Positions 16,231 to 24,504 are shown, counted from the stretch's first letter. The stretch: DNA of 64,000 nt from Luteolibacter rhizosphaerae (GCF_025950095.1 NZ_JAPDDR010000017.1:1-64000), one strand, 5' to 3'. Numbers and translations are program-made. The notes: generated by a model not told the origin, from the sequence alone.

Positions 16231-16779
16231 TCAATCGATCTCCAAGCGGTATCTGGGAAGCTTGGGGTCGATGTCCTGGCTCCATGAGTCGATGCCGCCT
16301 TTGAGGGCGCGGGTGTTCTTCATGCCGTGGCCGAGGAACCAGGCGCAGGTGTCGAGGACATGCTTGCCGCTGTGGTCGTGGAGGATGATGCGGCGCTGGG
16401 GATCGGCGGAGAAGATCTTTTGTTGGAGATCCTGATCGAGGAAGACGGCGCCGGGGATGCTAACGGCTTCGTGCTCCTCGCGGGTGCGGGTGTCGAGGAG
16501 CAGGGGCGGAGCCGGGGAGTCCAGCTCGGCCTTGAGCTCCGCGGGGGAGATCATCATCGACTCATCGTGCGCGTGACTGGCGAGGAGATGATCGCGCACT
16601 TCCGCGACATCGAGGGGGCCGGAGCGCGCGCAGAGTTCGGCAAGGGTCTCCGTATCCGCGAAGCCGCAGCTCTGGCAGCCGCCGAGGTGATAACGGGAGA
16701 AAAGCGCGCGACGGGCACCGGGGAAGGTGCCCATGATATCGCCCATCGGGGTCTCGGCAGTGATGCTGGCGGGGTCCAC
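16231..16779 (-). CDS. Rhodanese-like protein with DUF1858-type N-terminus, catalytic Cys lost
   Basis: This 182-residue protein has two parts. Residues about 1-65 (MGDIMGTFPGARRALFSRYH, then GGCQSCGFADTETLAELC) resemble the DUF1858/PF08984 module. Residues 75-182 form a rhodanese fold (PAPPLLLDTRTREEHEAVSIPGAV, GGIDSWSQ). The loop where active rhodaneses have a catalytic cysteine (usually xCxxGxRS) reads HDHSGKHV, so the sulfur-carrying Cys is replaced. It is therefore unlikely to be a sulfurtransferase; binding or regulation is more likely. The CQSC pair in the N-terminal part may bind metal or be redox active. It is soluble, divergent from pssA. Confidence 0.78.
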   Translation of the reverse strand: MDPASITAETPMGDIMGTFPGARRALFSRYHLGGCQSCGFADTETLAELCARSGPLDVAEVRDHLLASHAHDESMMISPAELKAELDSPAPPLLLDTRTREEHEAVSIPGAVFLDQDLQQKIFSADPQRRIILHDHSGKHVLDTCAWFLGHGMKNTRALKGGIDSWSQDIDPKLPRYRLEID

Positions 16780-16852
16780 GCCGGGACGCTAAGCGGCCCC
16801 GGGAGGATTTTCCACTGTTTCAAGTCGGGTTTCGGGGCCATGTTCCCGCCAC

Positions 16853-17710
16853 ATGCGCCAGATTGACCCTAACGAGCCGCGGATCTACTTCCTGCCGAAT
16901 GCGATGACGGCGGGGAATCTCGCCTGCGGCTTCTTCGCGGTGCTGACGATCTTCAATGGCATCCTGGAGGCCACCACCGAGAGCGGCTATGATTTCGCGA
17001 AGGCCCAGCCCTTCTACGAGAAGGCGATCCTGCTGATCTTCGCCTCGTGTATCTTCGACCTTCTGGACGGAAGATTGGCACGTCTGGGGGGAAAGGAATC
17101 GCCCTTCGGCCGGGAGTTCGACTCGCTGGCGGACGTGATCTCCTTCGGCATGGCGCCATCGATGCTGATGGCGAAGGCGGTGCTGCTACCGATCGGTGAT
17201 CTGGGATGGTGGCTGGCCTGCATTTACGTGCTCTGCGGGGCGATCCGTCTGGCCCGCTTCAACTGCTTGGCCGCGCTGCCGAAGTCGGCGAACGTGGGCA
17301 CCGATTTCCGGGGGATTCCGATCCCGATGGCGGCGGGTTTCATCTCCTCGCTGACCTATCTGATCATCTATTTCAACGAGACCGACCGCAATCTGGGGGC
17401 ATGGAAGTATGTGCTGGCCGGAGCAATGCTCGGACTCTCGATCCTGATGGTGAGCAACGTGCGCTACCCTAGCTTCAAGAAAGTGGGATGGCGGACACGG
17501 GCGACCCCGCTGTTGATCGTCTCCGCGGTGGTGACGGTGATCGCGACGGTACGATACCACCACATCATGCCGGCGGTGCTGTTCAGCGCCTATCTCCTGT
17601 ATGGGCTGGCGGTGCGGCCCTTCCTCTCGCCGAAGGTCACGCATGAGATCGAAGATGTGGATGATGGTCCGGACGAGACAGGGGAAACGGGGCCTGGGGA
17701 ATCCATTTGA
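16853..17710 (+). CDS. pssA: CDP-diacylglycerol-serine O-phosphatidyltransferase
   Basis: This 285-residue membrane protein carries the CDP-alcohol phosphatidyltransferase signature D-x2-DG-x2-AR-x8-G-x3-D-x3-D, seen as DLLDGRLARLGG, then FGREFDSLAD. It joins CDP-diacylglycerol with serine to make phosphatidylserine, the precursor of phosphatidylethanolamine, at the inner membrane. The opening LPNAMTAGNLACGF is typical of type II PssA (Bacillus/archaeal type). About seven membrane segments follow, then an acidic cytoplasmic tail. The start is ATG 16853; the amidase gene follows after 30 bases on the same strand. Confidence 0.92.
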   Translation: MRQIDPNEPRIYFLPNAMTAGNLACGFFAVLTIFNGILEATTESGYDFAKAQPFYEKAILLIFASCIFDLLDGRLARLGGKESPFGREFDSLADVISFGMAPSMLMAKAVLLPIGDLGWWLACIYVLCGAIRLARFNCLAALPKSANVGTDFRGIPIPMAAGFISSLTYLIIYFNETDRNLGAWKYVLAGAMLGLSILMVSNVRYPSFKKVGWRTRATPLLIVSAVVTVIATVRYHHIMPAVLFSAYLLYGLAVRPFLSPKVTHEIEDVDDGPDETGETGPGESI

Positions 17711-17740
17711 TTAAGATCACTTAATCATCTATGGGGGGCT

Positions 17741-18361
17741 ATGCCTGCGTCCCCCTCCACCGCCGGCCCGGCGTTCTGGCGAGCGCTCCGGGTGTTGGTC
17801 CTGCTGTCCTTGGGACTATTAGCCCAAGCGCAGGCTCGCTTCTCGACGGTGGTGATCGATGCCGGGCACGGCGGTAAGGACAAGGGGGCCTACTGGGGCG
17901 GGGTGAGGGAATCCCATCTGACCCTACAAGTGGCGCAGCGGCTGGAGGCGCTGCTGAAAAAGAAGGGGATGAAGACGGCGATGACGCGGCGGAGCGACAC
18001 CTTCGTCTCGCTGGGCAGCCGGGTGGCGGTGGCCAACCGACACCGGTCCTCGGTGTTCGTGAGCATCCATTTCAATGCGTGTCCGGACCGGCGCTACCGG
18101 GGTGTGGAGACCTTCTATGCCGGGCCGGCGGGGCGGAAGCTGGCGGTGGCGATTCAGGGCCGGCTTGCCTCGCGGCTGAAGACGAGCAATCGCGGGGTGA
18201 AGCAGAAGAGCTACAAGGTGCTGCGCTTGACCTCGAGTCCGGCGGTGCTGGTGGAGTGCGGCTTCATGAGCAACACGGCGGAACGCGGGCGGTGCCGGAC
18301 GGCGGTTTATCAGCAGGCGGCGGCGCAGGCGATTTGTGACGGGATCATAGCGGCGCGGTGA
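17741..18361 (+). CDS. N-acetylmuramoyl-L-alanine amidase (Amidase_3)
   Basis: This 206-residue zinc amidase has a signal peptide (RVLVLLSLGLLAQAQA). The zinc ligands appear in VVIDAGHGGKD (His), ESHLTLQVAQRLE (Glu of RES) and VFVSIHFNA (His); the catalytic Glu is in AVLVECGFMSN. The family cleaves the bond between N-acetylmuramic acid and the stem peptide, for daughter cell separation or wall recycling. There is no AMIN targeting domain, so it is a minimal catalytic form. It lies 30 bases after pssA, likely cotranscribed. Confidence 0.9.
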   Translation: MPASPSTAGPAFWRALRVLVLLSLGLLAQAQARFSTVVIDAGHGGKDKGAYWGGVRESHLTLQVAQRLEALLKKKGMKTAMTRRSDTFVSLGSRVAVANRHRSSVFVSIHFNACPDRRYRGVETFYAGPAGRKLAVAIQGRLASRLKTSNRGVKQKSYKVLRLTSSPAVLVECGFMSNTAERGRCRTAVYQQAAAQAICDGIIAAR

Positions 18362-18390
18362 GCCCGATGGGTAAGGGGTGGACTCCTTAT

Positions 18391-18486
18391 GCCCCTTCAG
18401 GGCTCCACTTGTTTTTCGGAGGTCACCCAGAGTTGCGTCGCGTTGCTCCTTACCCTGGGCTATCTCCTAGCCCCCTTTGGGGCTCG
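18391..18486. repeat. Composite hairpin element (dispersed intergenic repeat)
   Basis: This non-coding segment holds three nested or adjacent hairpins. The first is GCCCCTTCAGGGC at its start. The second pairs CACCCAGAGT (18424-18433) with ACCCTGGG (18452-18459) around TGCGTCGCGTTGCTCCTT. The third is AGCCCC-CTTT-GGGGCT at 18469-18484. The arrangement matches a repeat I recall from many Verrucomicrobiota and Planctomycetota genomes; that recollection needs a search. It lies between the amidase and lpxA, which are convergent. Confidence 0.7.
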
Positions 18487-18500
18487 AGATCTAAAGAAGG

Positions 18501-19277
18501 TCAGGGGCTCATCACGCCCTTCTTAGATGGGCTGGAGACGGCTTCAATGAAGCTCTTGGCGCAGGCGGGCCAGTCGAGTTCGGCGGCTTCCGCGAGAGCT
18601 TCGTGGCGGCGCTTGAGGGGGTGGAAGACGAGCTGGTAGGCGCGCTTGATGGCGGCGCGTTCATCGGCCGTGAGGCCGGCGCGCTTGAGGCCGACCGAGT
18701 TCAGGCCGGCGAGCTGGTTGATGCCATAGGCGATGCAATAGGGCGGCACGTCCTGGCTGACGGCGGTGAGGCCTTGGACCATGGCGAGGTCGCCGACTTT
18801 CACGAATTGGTGGAAGCAGGCGGTGCCACCGAGGAAGGCCTTGTTTCCGACATGCACGTGGCCTCCGAGTAGGACGTTGTTCGCGAGAATATTGTTATCC
18901 CCGAGCCGGACGTCGTGGGCAAGGTGCACGCCGGTCATGAGGAAATTGCCTTCGCCCATGACGGTGTCGCTGCCGGACTTCGAGCCGCGGTGGATGGTGA
19001 CGTATTCGCGCAGGGTATTGCGCGGGCCGATCACCACGCCGGAGGTGCAGGATGAGTCGAAAGAAAGGTCCTGTGGATCGATGCCGACAATGGAGCCCCA
19101 GCCGATGCTGCTGCCCTCCCCGATGCGGGTGCGGCCGGAGATGGAGACATGGCCGGCGACCTTCACTCCGGCGGCGAGCTGGACCGGACCCTCGATCACG
19201 GAGAAGGGGCCGACGCTGACGTCATCGTCGAGTTCGGCTTCCGGAGAGACGAGGGCGGTGGGATGGATCTGCGGCAC
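18501..19277 (-). CDS. lpxA: Acyl-ACP-UDP-N-acetylglucosamine O-acyltransferase
   Basis: This 258-residue left-handed beta-helix protein has many hexapeptide repeats ([LIV]-G-x4). MTGVHLAHDVRLG contains catalytic His121 (His125 in E. coli), EYVTIHRGS precedes it, and a C-terminal helical part has LTADERAAIKRAYQ. LpxA adds the first acyl chain in lipid A synthesis, so the organism makes an LPS-type outer membrane. It lies alone here, without lpxB, lpxC, lpxD or fabZ. It is convergent with the amidase across the hairpin element and divergent from rsmB. Confidence 0.93.
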   Translation of the reverse strand: MPQIHPTALVSPEAELDDDVSVGPFSVIEGPVQLAAGVKVAGHVSISGRTRIGEGSSIGWGSIVGIDPQDLSFDSSCTSGVVIGPRNTLREYVTIHRGSKSGSDTVMGEGNFLMTGVHLAHDVRLGDNNILANNVLLGGHVHVGNKAFLGGTACFHQFVKVGDLAMVQGLTAVSQDVPPYCIAYGINQLAGLNSVGLKRAGLTADERAAIKRAYQLVFHPLKRRHEALAEAAELDWPACAKSFIEAVSSPSKKGVMSP

Positions 19278-19377
19278 GGCGGCTTATTAGCGACGGGTGG
19301 GGCAGGGGGCCAGCGGCAAGGCGGGCATCCGGCAAGATCGGCGTTGAGAATCGCCGGGGCTCCCGCATGCTGGCGGG

Positions 19378-20559
19378 GTGAGGATACACCGGACGCTGGC
19401 GGAGGGATGTGCAGGGATTCTGCGGGAGGTTTTCGATCAGGGCCGCGTGCTGGACCGGATCCTGGAACAGGTCTTCCGCGCGAACCCGAAGTGGGGCAAG
19501 CGCGACCGCGGATTCATCGCGGAGACGGTTTTTGAAGTGACCCGCTGGCGTCGCGCATTGGCCTTCGTGGCCGGGAGCGAGACCTTGCAAGCGCTGTGCG
19601 CGGCGCAGTGGAACCGGGCCGGGCTGGAGGTGCCGGAGTGGTGGGTGTGGGAGGGCTACCGGATTCCCGAGATGACGGCTCGTGAGGAGCTGCTGGGCTC
19701 CGAGCCACGGGCCATCCACGAGTCGATCCCCGACTGGCTGGACCAGCGGGCGTCCGAGGAGTTGGGCGAGGAATGGGATCCGCAACTCACCGCCCTGAAC
19801 CGGCGGGCTCCGGTATTCCTGCGGGTGAACCGGCTGCGGCTGACCCCGACCGAGGCGATCGGCTGGTTGCTGGAGAACGGGGTGGAGTCGGCCCTAGTCC
19901 ATGGGGTGCCGGATGCGCTGGTGCTGCCGGACGGGCGCAGCCTGCCGAAGGGGCTGGCCGGCGAAGGTCTGGTGGAGATTCAGGATGCGGGCTCCCAGAC
20001 GATCGCACCGCTGCTGGATGTGGAGCCGGGGATGCGGGTGGTGGATGCGTGTGCCGGTGCCGGCGGGAAGACGCTGCATCTGGCCGCACTCATGCAAGGC
20101 AGGGGGGAGATCGTGGCGATGGATGTTTCGGCGGCGAAGCTCTCGGAGCTAAGGCGGCGGGCGGCCCGGGCGGGCACGCGGATCATCCGCACGGAAACTT
20201 GGCGGGAGGACACTCTGAAGCGCTATGCGGGTTGGGCGGACCGGGTGCTGATTGATGCTCCCTGCTCCGGGCTGGGAACTCTGCGGCGTCAGCCGGATCT
20301 GAAGTGGCGGCTATCGGAGGGGGCGCTGGAGAAGACGCGGCGACTGCAGCGGCGGCTGCTCGATCACTATCCGGGCCTGCTGCGGCCCGGCGGGAAATTC
20401 GTCTATGCGACCTGCTCGGTACTGCCCTCCGAGAATGAAGGGCAGATCGAGCTGCTGCGGGAGCGGGACGGGCGGTTCGCGGTGGAGGAAATCCGTAAAA
20501 CTTCCCCCGCAGGGAGTGGCTGGGACGGGTTCTTCGCGGCGCGCTTGGCGGTCCCCTGA
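19378..20559 (+). CDS. rsmB: RsmB-like 16S rRNA (cytosine-C5) methyltransferase
   Basis: This 393-residue protein has an NusB-like N-terminal domain, then the RsmB/NOP2 core. PVFLRVNRLR is the RNA-binding segment, VVDACAGAGGKTLHLA the S-adenosylmethionine site, DAPCSGLGTLRRQPD the motif IV cysteine, and FVYATCSVLPSEN the motif VI catalytic cysteine. E. coli RsmB methylates C967 of 16S rRNA. GTG 19378 gives a standard N-terminus. The stop touches the stop of the convergent L,D-transpeptidase gene with no gap. Confidence 0.88.
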   Translation: MRIHRTLAEGCAGILREVFDQGRVLDRILEQVFRANPKWGKRDRGFIAETVFEVTRWRRALAFVAGSETLQALCAAQWNRAGLEVPEWWVWEGYRIPEMTAREELLGSEPRAIHESIPDWLDQRASEELGEEWDPQLTALNRRAPVFLRVNRLRLTPTEAIGWLLENGVESALVHGVPDALVLPDGRSLPKGLAGEGLVEIQDAGSQTIAPLLDVEPGMRVVDACAGAGGKTLHLAALMQGRGEIVAMDVSAAKLSELRRRAARAGTRIIRTETWREDTLKRYAGWADRVLIDAPCSGLGTLRRQPDLKWRLSEGALEKTRRLQRRLLDHYPGLLRPGGKFVYATCSVLPSENEGQIELLRERDGRFAVEEIRKTSPAGSGWDGFFAARLAVP

Positions 20560-21144
20560 TCAGGCGTCCAGACGCTTCTGGCGGGTGGTCGTGCCGCTGA
20601 GAACTTTGACCGGGGTGCCGACCTTCACCGCTCGATAGAGGGTCGGAACGAAGTCGCGGGGGAGGCGGATGCAGCCGTGCGAGGCTGCCTCGCCGGGGAC
20701 AGGGATTTCTCCGGCATGGAGGCCTACGCCGTAGTTCGTGATGCGCATCCAATAGTGCATCGGGGCGGGGTGGTAGAACTCTCCTGCGGGCACCGGAGTG
20801 GTCGGTTTGGCATCGCCATTCGTGACGTTTCCTGCCGCGTCCGCGATCCAGCCATAGCGGTTGGAATGCTTCAAATCCATCTTCTCGGTGACGGTGTAGC
20901 TGCCCGGGCGGGTTGAGTGGCCCTCCTTGCCGGTGGAGACGAAGGACCAGCCGACGGGTCGATCGCCCCTCTTGTAGGTGGCCACCTGCTTAGCCAGATC
21001 AATCTCCACGCTCAGCTCCCCGGGACCGCCGTCATCGTTCCAATCGTGGAGAACCTGGCTGGCTTTCGGGGGCTCCTTCGGCTGGAAGAGGGTGCAGGAG
21101 GGGAGGAATGGAATCAGGAGGAGGAGGGCGCGGGAGGCGTTCAT
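20560..21144 (-). CDS. Lipoprotein L,D-transpeptidase (YkuD domain)
   Basis: This 194-residue protein has a lipoprotein signal peptide with FLPSC (Cys17). Its YkuD domain shows VEIDLAKQVATYKRG near the start, RPGSYTVTEK, and the catalytic HAGEIPVPGEAASHGCIRLP segment, in which the His and Cys are both present. It should form 3-3 cross-links, or tether lipoprotein to the wall, in the periplasm. ATG 21144 is chosen over an upstream frame extension to 21216, since it begins the signal peptide. The stretch upstream is unusually AT-rich. Confidence 0.87.
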   Translation of the reverse strand: MNASRALLLLIPFLPSCTLFQPKEPPKASQVLHDWNDDGGPGELSVEIDLAKQVATYKRGDRPVGWSFVSTGKEGHSTRPGSYTVTEKMDLKHSNRYGWIADAAGNVTNGDAKPTTPVPAGEFYHPAPMHYWMRITNYGVGLHAGEIPVPGEAASHGCIRLPRDFVPTLYRAVKVGTPVKVLSGTTTRQKRLDA

Positions 21145-21517
21145 GCTGCGTTTGGAACGAAGAAAGAGTAAGACTCTTAGCTGCAGTATTTCCAGCACTT
21201 TATTCAATTCAAACATGTGAATAAGTCAAATGGATGCGTGATCAAGCGAGTAACGAAAAGATTCAATCGGCAATACGAGCGGTTGATTGTGCTGATGGTT
21301 GACGAGAATGATTCAGTTAATATTGTAGCGTTAAAATATTCTTTAAATACTTTTCACAAATGCATTACGAAAAATAAGAACAATTATTATAACAATAGTT
21401 GGAATCGGTTGATTGAAGTGGAAGTGCTTGTTTGGTTCATGTGCGGATCAAGCGTTTGAATTTGGTTCCTTTTCTGCGGCATTGCCATGCAGGGGCTCCT
21501 TCGCTTTCATTGGCTGA
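21145..21517. other. AT-rich intergenic island with direct repeats
   Basis: From about 21160 to 21480 the base composition drops sharply below the G+C-rich surroundings. CGGTTGATTG occurs at 21280-21289 and 21406-21415, and GATCAAGCG near 21240 and 21446. An 80-codon frame (21217-21459) exists but looks random, rich in Asn/Lys/Tyr as AT bias predicts. The divergent genes on both sides (L,D-transpeptidase, DUF1080) suggest a promoter and regulator-binding region; origin by transfer cannot be excluded. Confidence 0.5.
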
Positions 21518-22306
21518 ATGAAATGCCGGATCTTTTCCCCGCTTTGCTTGGCCGCCCTCCTCGGATCTTTTACCTCCCCCGCGGCCGGAGAGGAGCGGCC
21601 TTGGGTGAAACTCTTCAACGGGCGCAACCTTGATGGCTGGACGCCCAAGTTCGCCGGGCACGCGGTGGGCGTGAATCCGTTTGATACATTCCGTGTGGAG
21701 GACGGGATCCTCAAGGTGTCCTACGCTGGCTACGACAAGTTCGCCGGGCAGTATGGGCATCTCTACTCGAACTTGGCCTACTCCAGCTACGTCCTGAGGA
21801 TGGAGTATCGCTTTGAGGGAAAAATGATTTCTGATGCCCCCCACTACGTGAACCTCAACAGCGGGGTGATGTATCATTCTCAATCGCCTTTAAGCATTGG
21901 CTTGAAGCAGTCGTTTCCGGTCAGTCTGGAGTTCCAATTCCTCGCCGACGAGGGGAAGGGAAAGCGGTCCACGGGGAACGTCTGCACCCCCGGAACGAAT
22001 CTGGAGATCGAGGGGAAATTGGTGATGCAGCACATCGTGGAATCGACGGCTCCGACCTTCCCGGCGGATGAGTGGGTGAAGATCGAGCTGGAGGTCCACG
22101 GCGACCGGGAAGTGATCCACCGGGTGAACGGGAAGGAGGTCCTGCGCTACCAGAATCCGCAGCTCGACCCGGAGGGTCAAGTGGAGTCGAGCAAGGCACT
22201 CTACGAGGCGGGGGCGAATCAGGCGCTGAAGGCCGGGCACATCGCGCTGCAGGCGGAGGGGCAGGGGGTGTGGTTCCGGAACATCGAGATCAAGGCGCTG
22301 GAGTAG
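21518..22306 (+). CDS. DUF1080 (3-keto-disaccharide hydrolase-like) secreted protein
   Basis: This 262-residue protein has a signal peptide (MKCRIFSPLCLAALLGSFTS). A concanavalin-like beta-sandwich of the DUF1080/PF06439 family follows: WVKLFNGRNLDGWTPKF at the N-terminus, YVLRMEYRFEG, ADEWVKIELEVHGDREVIHRVNG, and HIALQAEGQGVWFRNIEIK at the end. Members are now known in some cases to hydrolyse 3-keto-glycosides; others are only binding modules. This one has the full single domain and was probably exported to act on plant- or algae-derived sugars. It is followed 44 bases on by an SDR gene. Confidence 0.85.
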   Translation: MKCRIFSPLCLAALLGSFTSPAAGEERPWVKLFNGRNLDGWTPKFAGHAVGVNPFDTFRVEDGILKVSYAGYDKFAGQYGHLYSNLAYSSYVLRMEYRFEGKMISDAPHYVNLNSGVMYHSQSPLSIGLKQSFPVSLEFQFLADEGKGKRSTGNVCTPGTNLEIEGKLVMQHIVESTAPTFPADEWVKIELEVHGDREVIHRVNGKEVLRYQNPQLDPEGQVESSKALYEAGANQALKAGHIALQAEGQGVWFRNIEIKALE

Positions 22307-22350
22307 GAGGGTCGCCTTGACGGCGGTCGCTCCCGGAGCGATGGGCGGAG

Positions 22351-23058
22351 ATGGCAGCGAGGAAGCGGAAGCGGGTGGCGATCGTCACCGGGGCGGTAAA
22401 CGGCATCGGTCGGGGGATCGCCAAGCGGCTGGCGGAGGATGGCTGGGAGGTGGTCGCCGCCGATCTGAAGCCGGGTCGGAAGTCGGCGGGGATCCATCCG
22501 TTGGCCACCGATGTCCGGTCGGAGGCGGCGATCAAAGAGTTGGTGGAGGGAACGCGGAAGAGCTTCGGCTGGATCGACGCGATTGTCTCGAATGCGGGGG
22601 TGAGCGAGTTCAGGTCGCTGGCGGAGTGCACGCTGGAGGACTGGAACCGGGTGATCGCGACGAACCTGACCCCCGCCTTCCTGCTGGCGAAGGAGGCGGA
22701 GAAGGACCTGAAGAAGTCGAAAGGGGCGATGATCCTGGTGGCCTCTACCCGGGCGCACATGTCCGAGCCGGACACGCATGCCTACAGTGCGACGAAGGGC
22801 GGGCTAGTGGCCCTGACCCACTCGCTGGCGATCAGCATGGGGCCGGAGGTGCGGGTGAATTGCATCTCGCCGGGCTGGATCGATGTGTCCGGAGGCAAGC
22901 TGTCGAAGGAGGATCACGAGCAGCACCCGGCGGGAAGGGTCGGCCGGCCGGAGGACATCGGGGCGGCGGTGGCCTTCCTGCTGTCCGAGGCCGGATTCAT
23001 CACCGGCGCGGAGCTGGTGGTGGACGGGGGTATGACGCGGAAGATGATCTACCGCTGA
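22351..23058 (+). CDS. Short-chain dehydrogenase/reductase
   Basis: This 235-residue SDR has AIVTGAVNGIGRGIA for cofactor binding, NAG in IVSNAGVSE, catalytic Ser in MILVASTR, Tyr/Lys in YSATKGG, and a C-terminal VDGGMTRK. The substrate is unknown. It stands 44 bases after a DUF1080 gene, so a role in oxidation of sugars or sugar acids is plausible. Its 3' end overlaps the 3' end of the convergent beta-lactamase gene by 10 bases. Confidence 0.85.
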   Translation: MAARKRKRVAIVTGAVNGIGRGIAKRLAEDGWEVVAADLKPGRKSAGIHPLATDVRSEAAIKELVEGTRKSFGWIDAIVSNAGVSEFRSLAECTLEDWNRVIATNLTPAFLLAKEAEKDLKKSKGAMILVASTRAHMSEPDTHAYSATKGGLVALTHSLAISMGPEVRVNCISPGWIDVSGGKLSKEDHEQHPAGRVGRPEDIGAAVAFLLSEAGFITGAELVVDGGMTRKMIYR

Positions 23059-24356
23059 GGAACGTCTGAAGCGTCCTTGAAGAATTCAAAGAAGCTCTCG
23101 GGAGGCATCTGCTCCGACATGAGCCCCGGACCGGAGATCTCGATTTTCACCCCATGGGCGGCGCGGGTTGCCTTCACCTGTCTGATCTCGGGCCGGTCGA
23201 ACGTATAGTGGGTCAGGATCGATACCGGATCGGATCCCTCGAACTCATAAAGGACAGCGCGCAGAGTCCTCGGCTCCGGCCATCGAGGCACTTGAACGGG
23301 GAAGGTACGCGAGAAGAAGCCCATGTAGGTTGCCAAGAGCTCGGCATCTTCAATTCTCCATTCACGTTTCACCCTGCAGGTGAATTCCCTTCCTTGTTTT
23401 GAAGTGTATTGGAGAAGACTCAGGCGGATTCCCGTGAAGGTTTTCTCCAAAAATTCAGCAGCTTGTTGCTGTGTTTCCGGGCTATCCTTGGCTTTCCCGT
23501 ATTCTTGCTTCCGTAAGTGCTCGTTGCCGGGAGTGTAGAAGTCAGGGTAAAAGAAGACTGTGTTCCATGGAGGCGGCCCCAAAGACAACAGGCATTCCTT
23601 AAGGATCGCCATTCGTTTCGGGGCCTCGTCCAAGCCGCTCATATCGATGTTGAGAGCAAAGGGAGTGTGGGTGCCTCCCCATGTCACCCACCCGACAATC
23701 CAGCCAATCTGAGGCTTGGTTGCCGTGCACCAACCGGTCTTGAAATGGACTGTGCCGTGCTCGAATTTCTCGGTGGAGACGATGGCGCGGACCTGCTGCA
23801 TGGTTTCCTTCTTGAGCGGGAGCTCGTCTGCGAGCAGGCGGCGGATGAACTCGACCTGCTCGGTGGCGGAGATGGTGAGGGGGCCATCGAGCCAGAAGCG
23901 GTCGATGACCTTGCCGGTCTCCATGTTGCCGTAATTCAGGGCCTTGACCCCGGCGGCCATGCGCTCCGGGCCGATGCGGCGGGCGAGTTCTTGGTAGATA
24001 GGGACGGCGGAAACGCGCATGCCGTCCTTCAGCGACATATCGTGCTCCCATTCCTTGAAGAGCTGGGGCTTGCCGCCGTAGGGGAGGATTTCGTCGGGGC
24101 TCTTCACGGTGCCGGTGTCGAGGCCGATAAGAGCGTTCGCGATCTTGAAGGTGGAGGCGGGGATGAAGCGCTGCTTGGCGCGCTCGGGATTCCAGACCCT
24201 CAGGGCGGCGGACGTGGGATCGAGGATGGCGAGGGTGCCGGTGGCCTGCTCCTTCTGAAATGCTGTGCCGAAGCTTCGGTCCACGCGGGGTGTGGGCTCG
24301 GCGTGGAGCGGGGTGAGAAGGAGGATGGTGCCCAAGATGCAGGCGGCGCGGATCAT
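23049..24356 (-). CDS. OXA-like class D beta-lactamase fused to an unknown C-terminal domain
   Basis: This 435-residue protein has a signal peptide (MIRAACILGTILLLTPLHA). Residues about 25-260 form a class D beta-lactamase/transpeptidase-like domain with all active-site motifs: S68-T-F-K71, S116-A-V118, Y142-G-N144 and K206-T-G208, and the FWLDGPL loop. Class D enzymes hydrolyse penicillins and sometimes carbapenems in the periplasm; they usually have about 265 residues. Here residues about 275-435 are extra (VFFYPDFYTPGNEHL, FEGSDPVSILTHYTF, a final FEFFKDAS) and I do not recognise them. Some class D-like proteins are not resistance enzymes, so function is unproven. It is divergent from a TetA-like efflux gene. 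Confidence 0.85.
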   Translation of the reverse strand: MIRAACILGTILLLTPLHAEPTPRVDRSFGTAFQKEQATGTLAILDPTSAALRVWNPERAKQRFIPASTFKIANALIGLDTGTVKSPDEILPYGGKPQLFKEWEHDMSLKDGMRVSAVPIYQELARRIGPERMAAGVKALNYGNMETGKVIDRFWLDGPLTISATEQVEFIRRLLADELPLKKETMQQVRAIVSTEKFEHGTVHFKTGWCTATKPQIGWIVGWVTWGGTHTPFALNIDMSGLDEAPKRMAILKECLLSLGPPPWNTVFFYPDFYTPGNEHLRKQEYGKAKDSPETQQQAAEFLEKTFTGIRLSLLQYTSKQGREFTCRVKREWRIEDAELLATYMGFFSRTFPVQVPRWPEPRTLRAVLYEFEGSDPVSILTHYTFDRPEIRQVKATRAAHGVKIEISGPGLMSEQMPPESFFEFFKDASDVPQR

Positions 24357-24504
24357 GGTGATTCCGGTAGGCTCGGAGCGGGTGAGGTGCAAGGGCGTGG
24401 TGTGGTGAGCTGGGCCTGAGCGAATGAAAGCGGCGATGCTTGCCGAAGATCAATGCTGGGGATTTGGGTTTCCGAGGTGGGGGTAAGGGGGCAGGCTCGC
24501 TGCC

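Noticed and set aside
18358-18639. 93-codon frame through the hairpin repeat
   Set aside because: It translates the repeat element (APSGLHLFFGGHP), a typical spurious product.
21217-21459. 80-codon frame in the AT-rich island
   Set aside because: Composition follows AT bias, no homology features and a poor start. It could be a relic, but I cannot support a gene.
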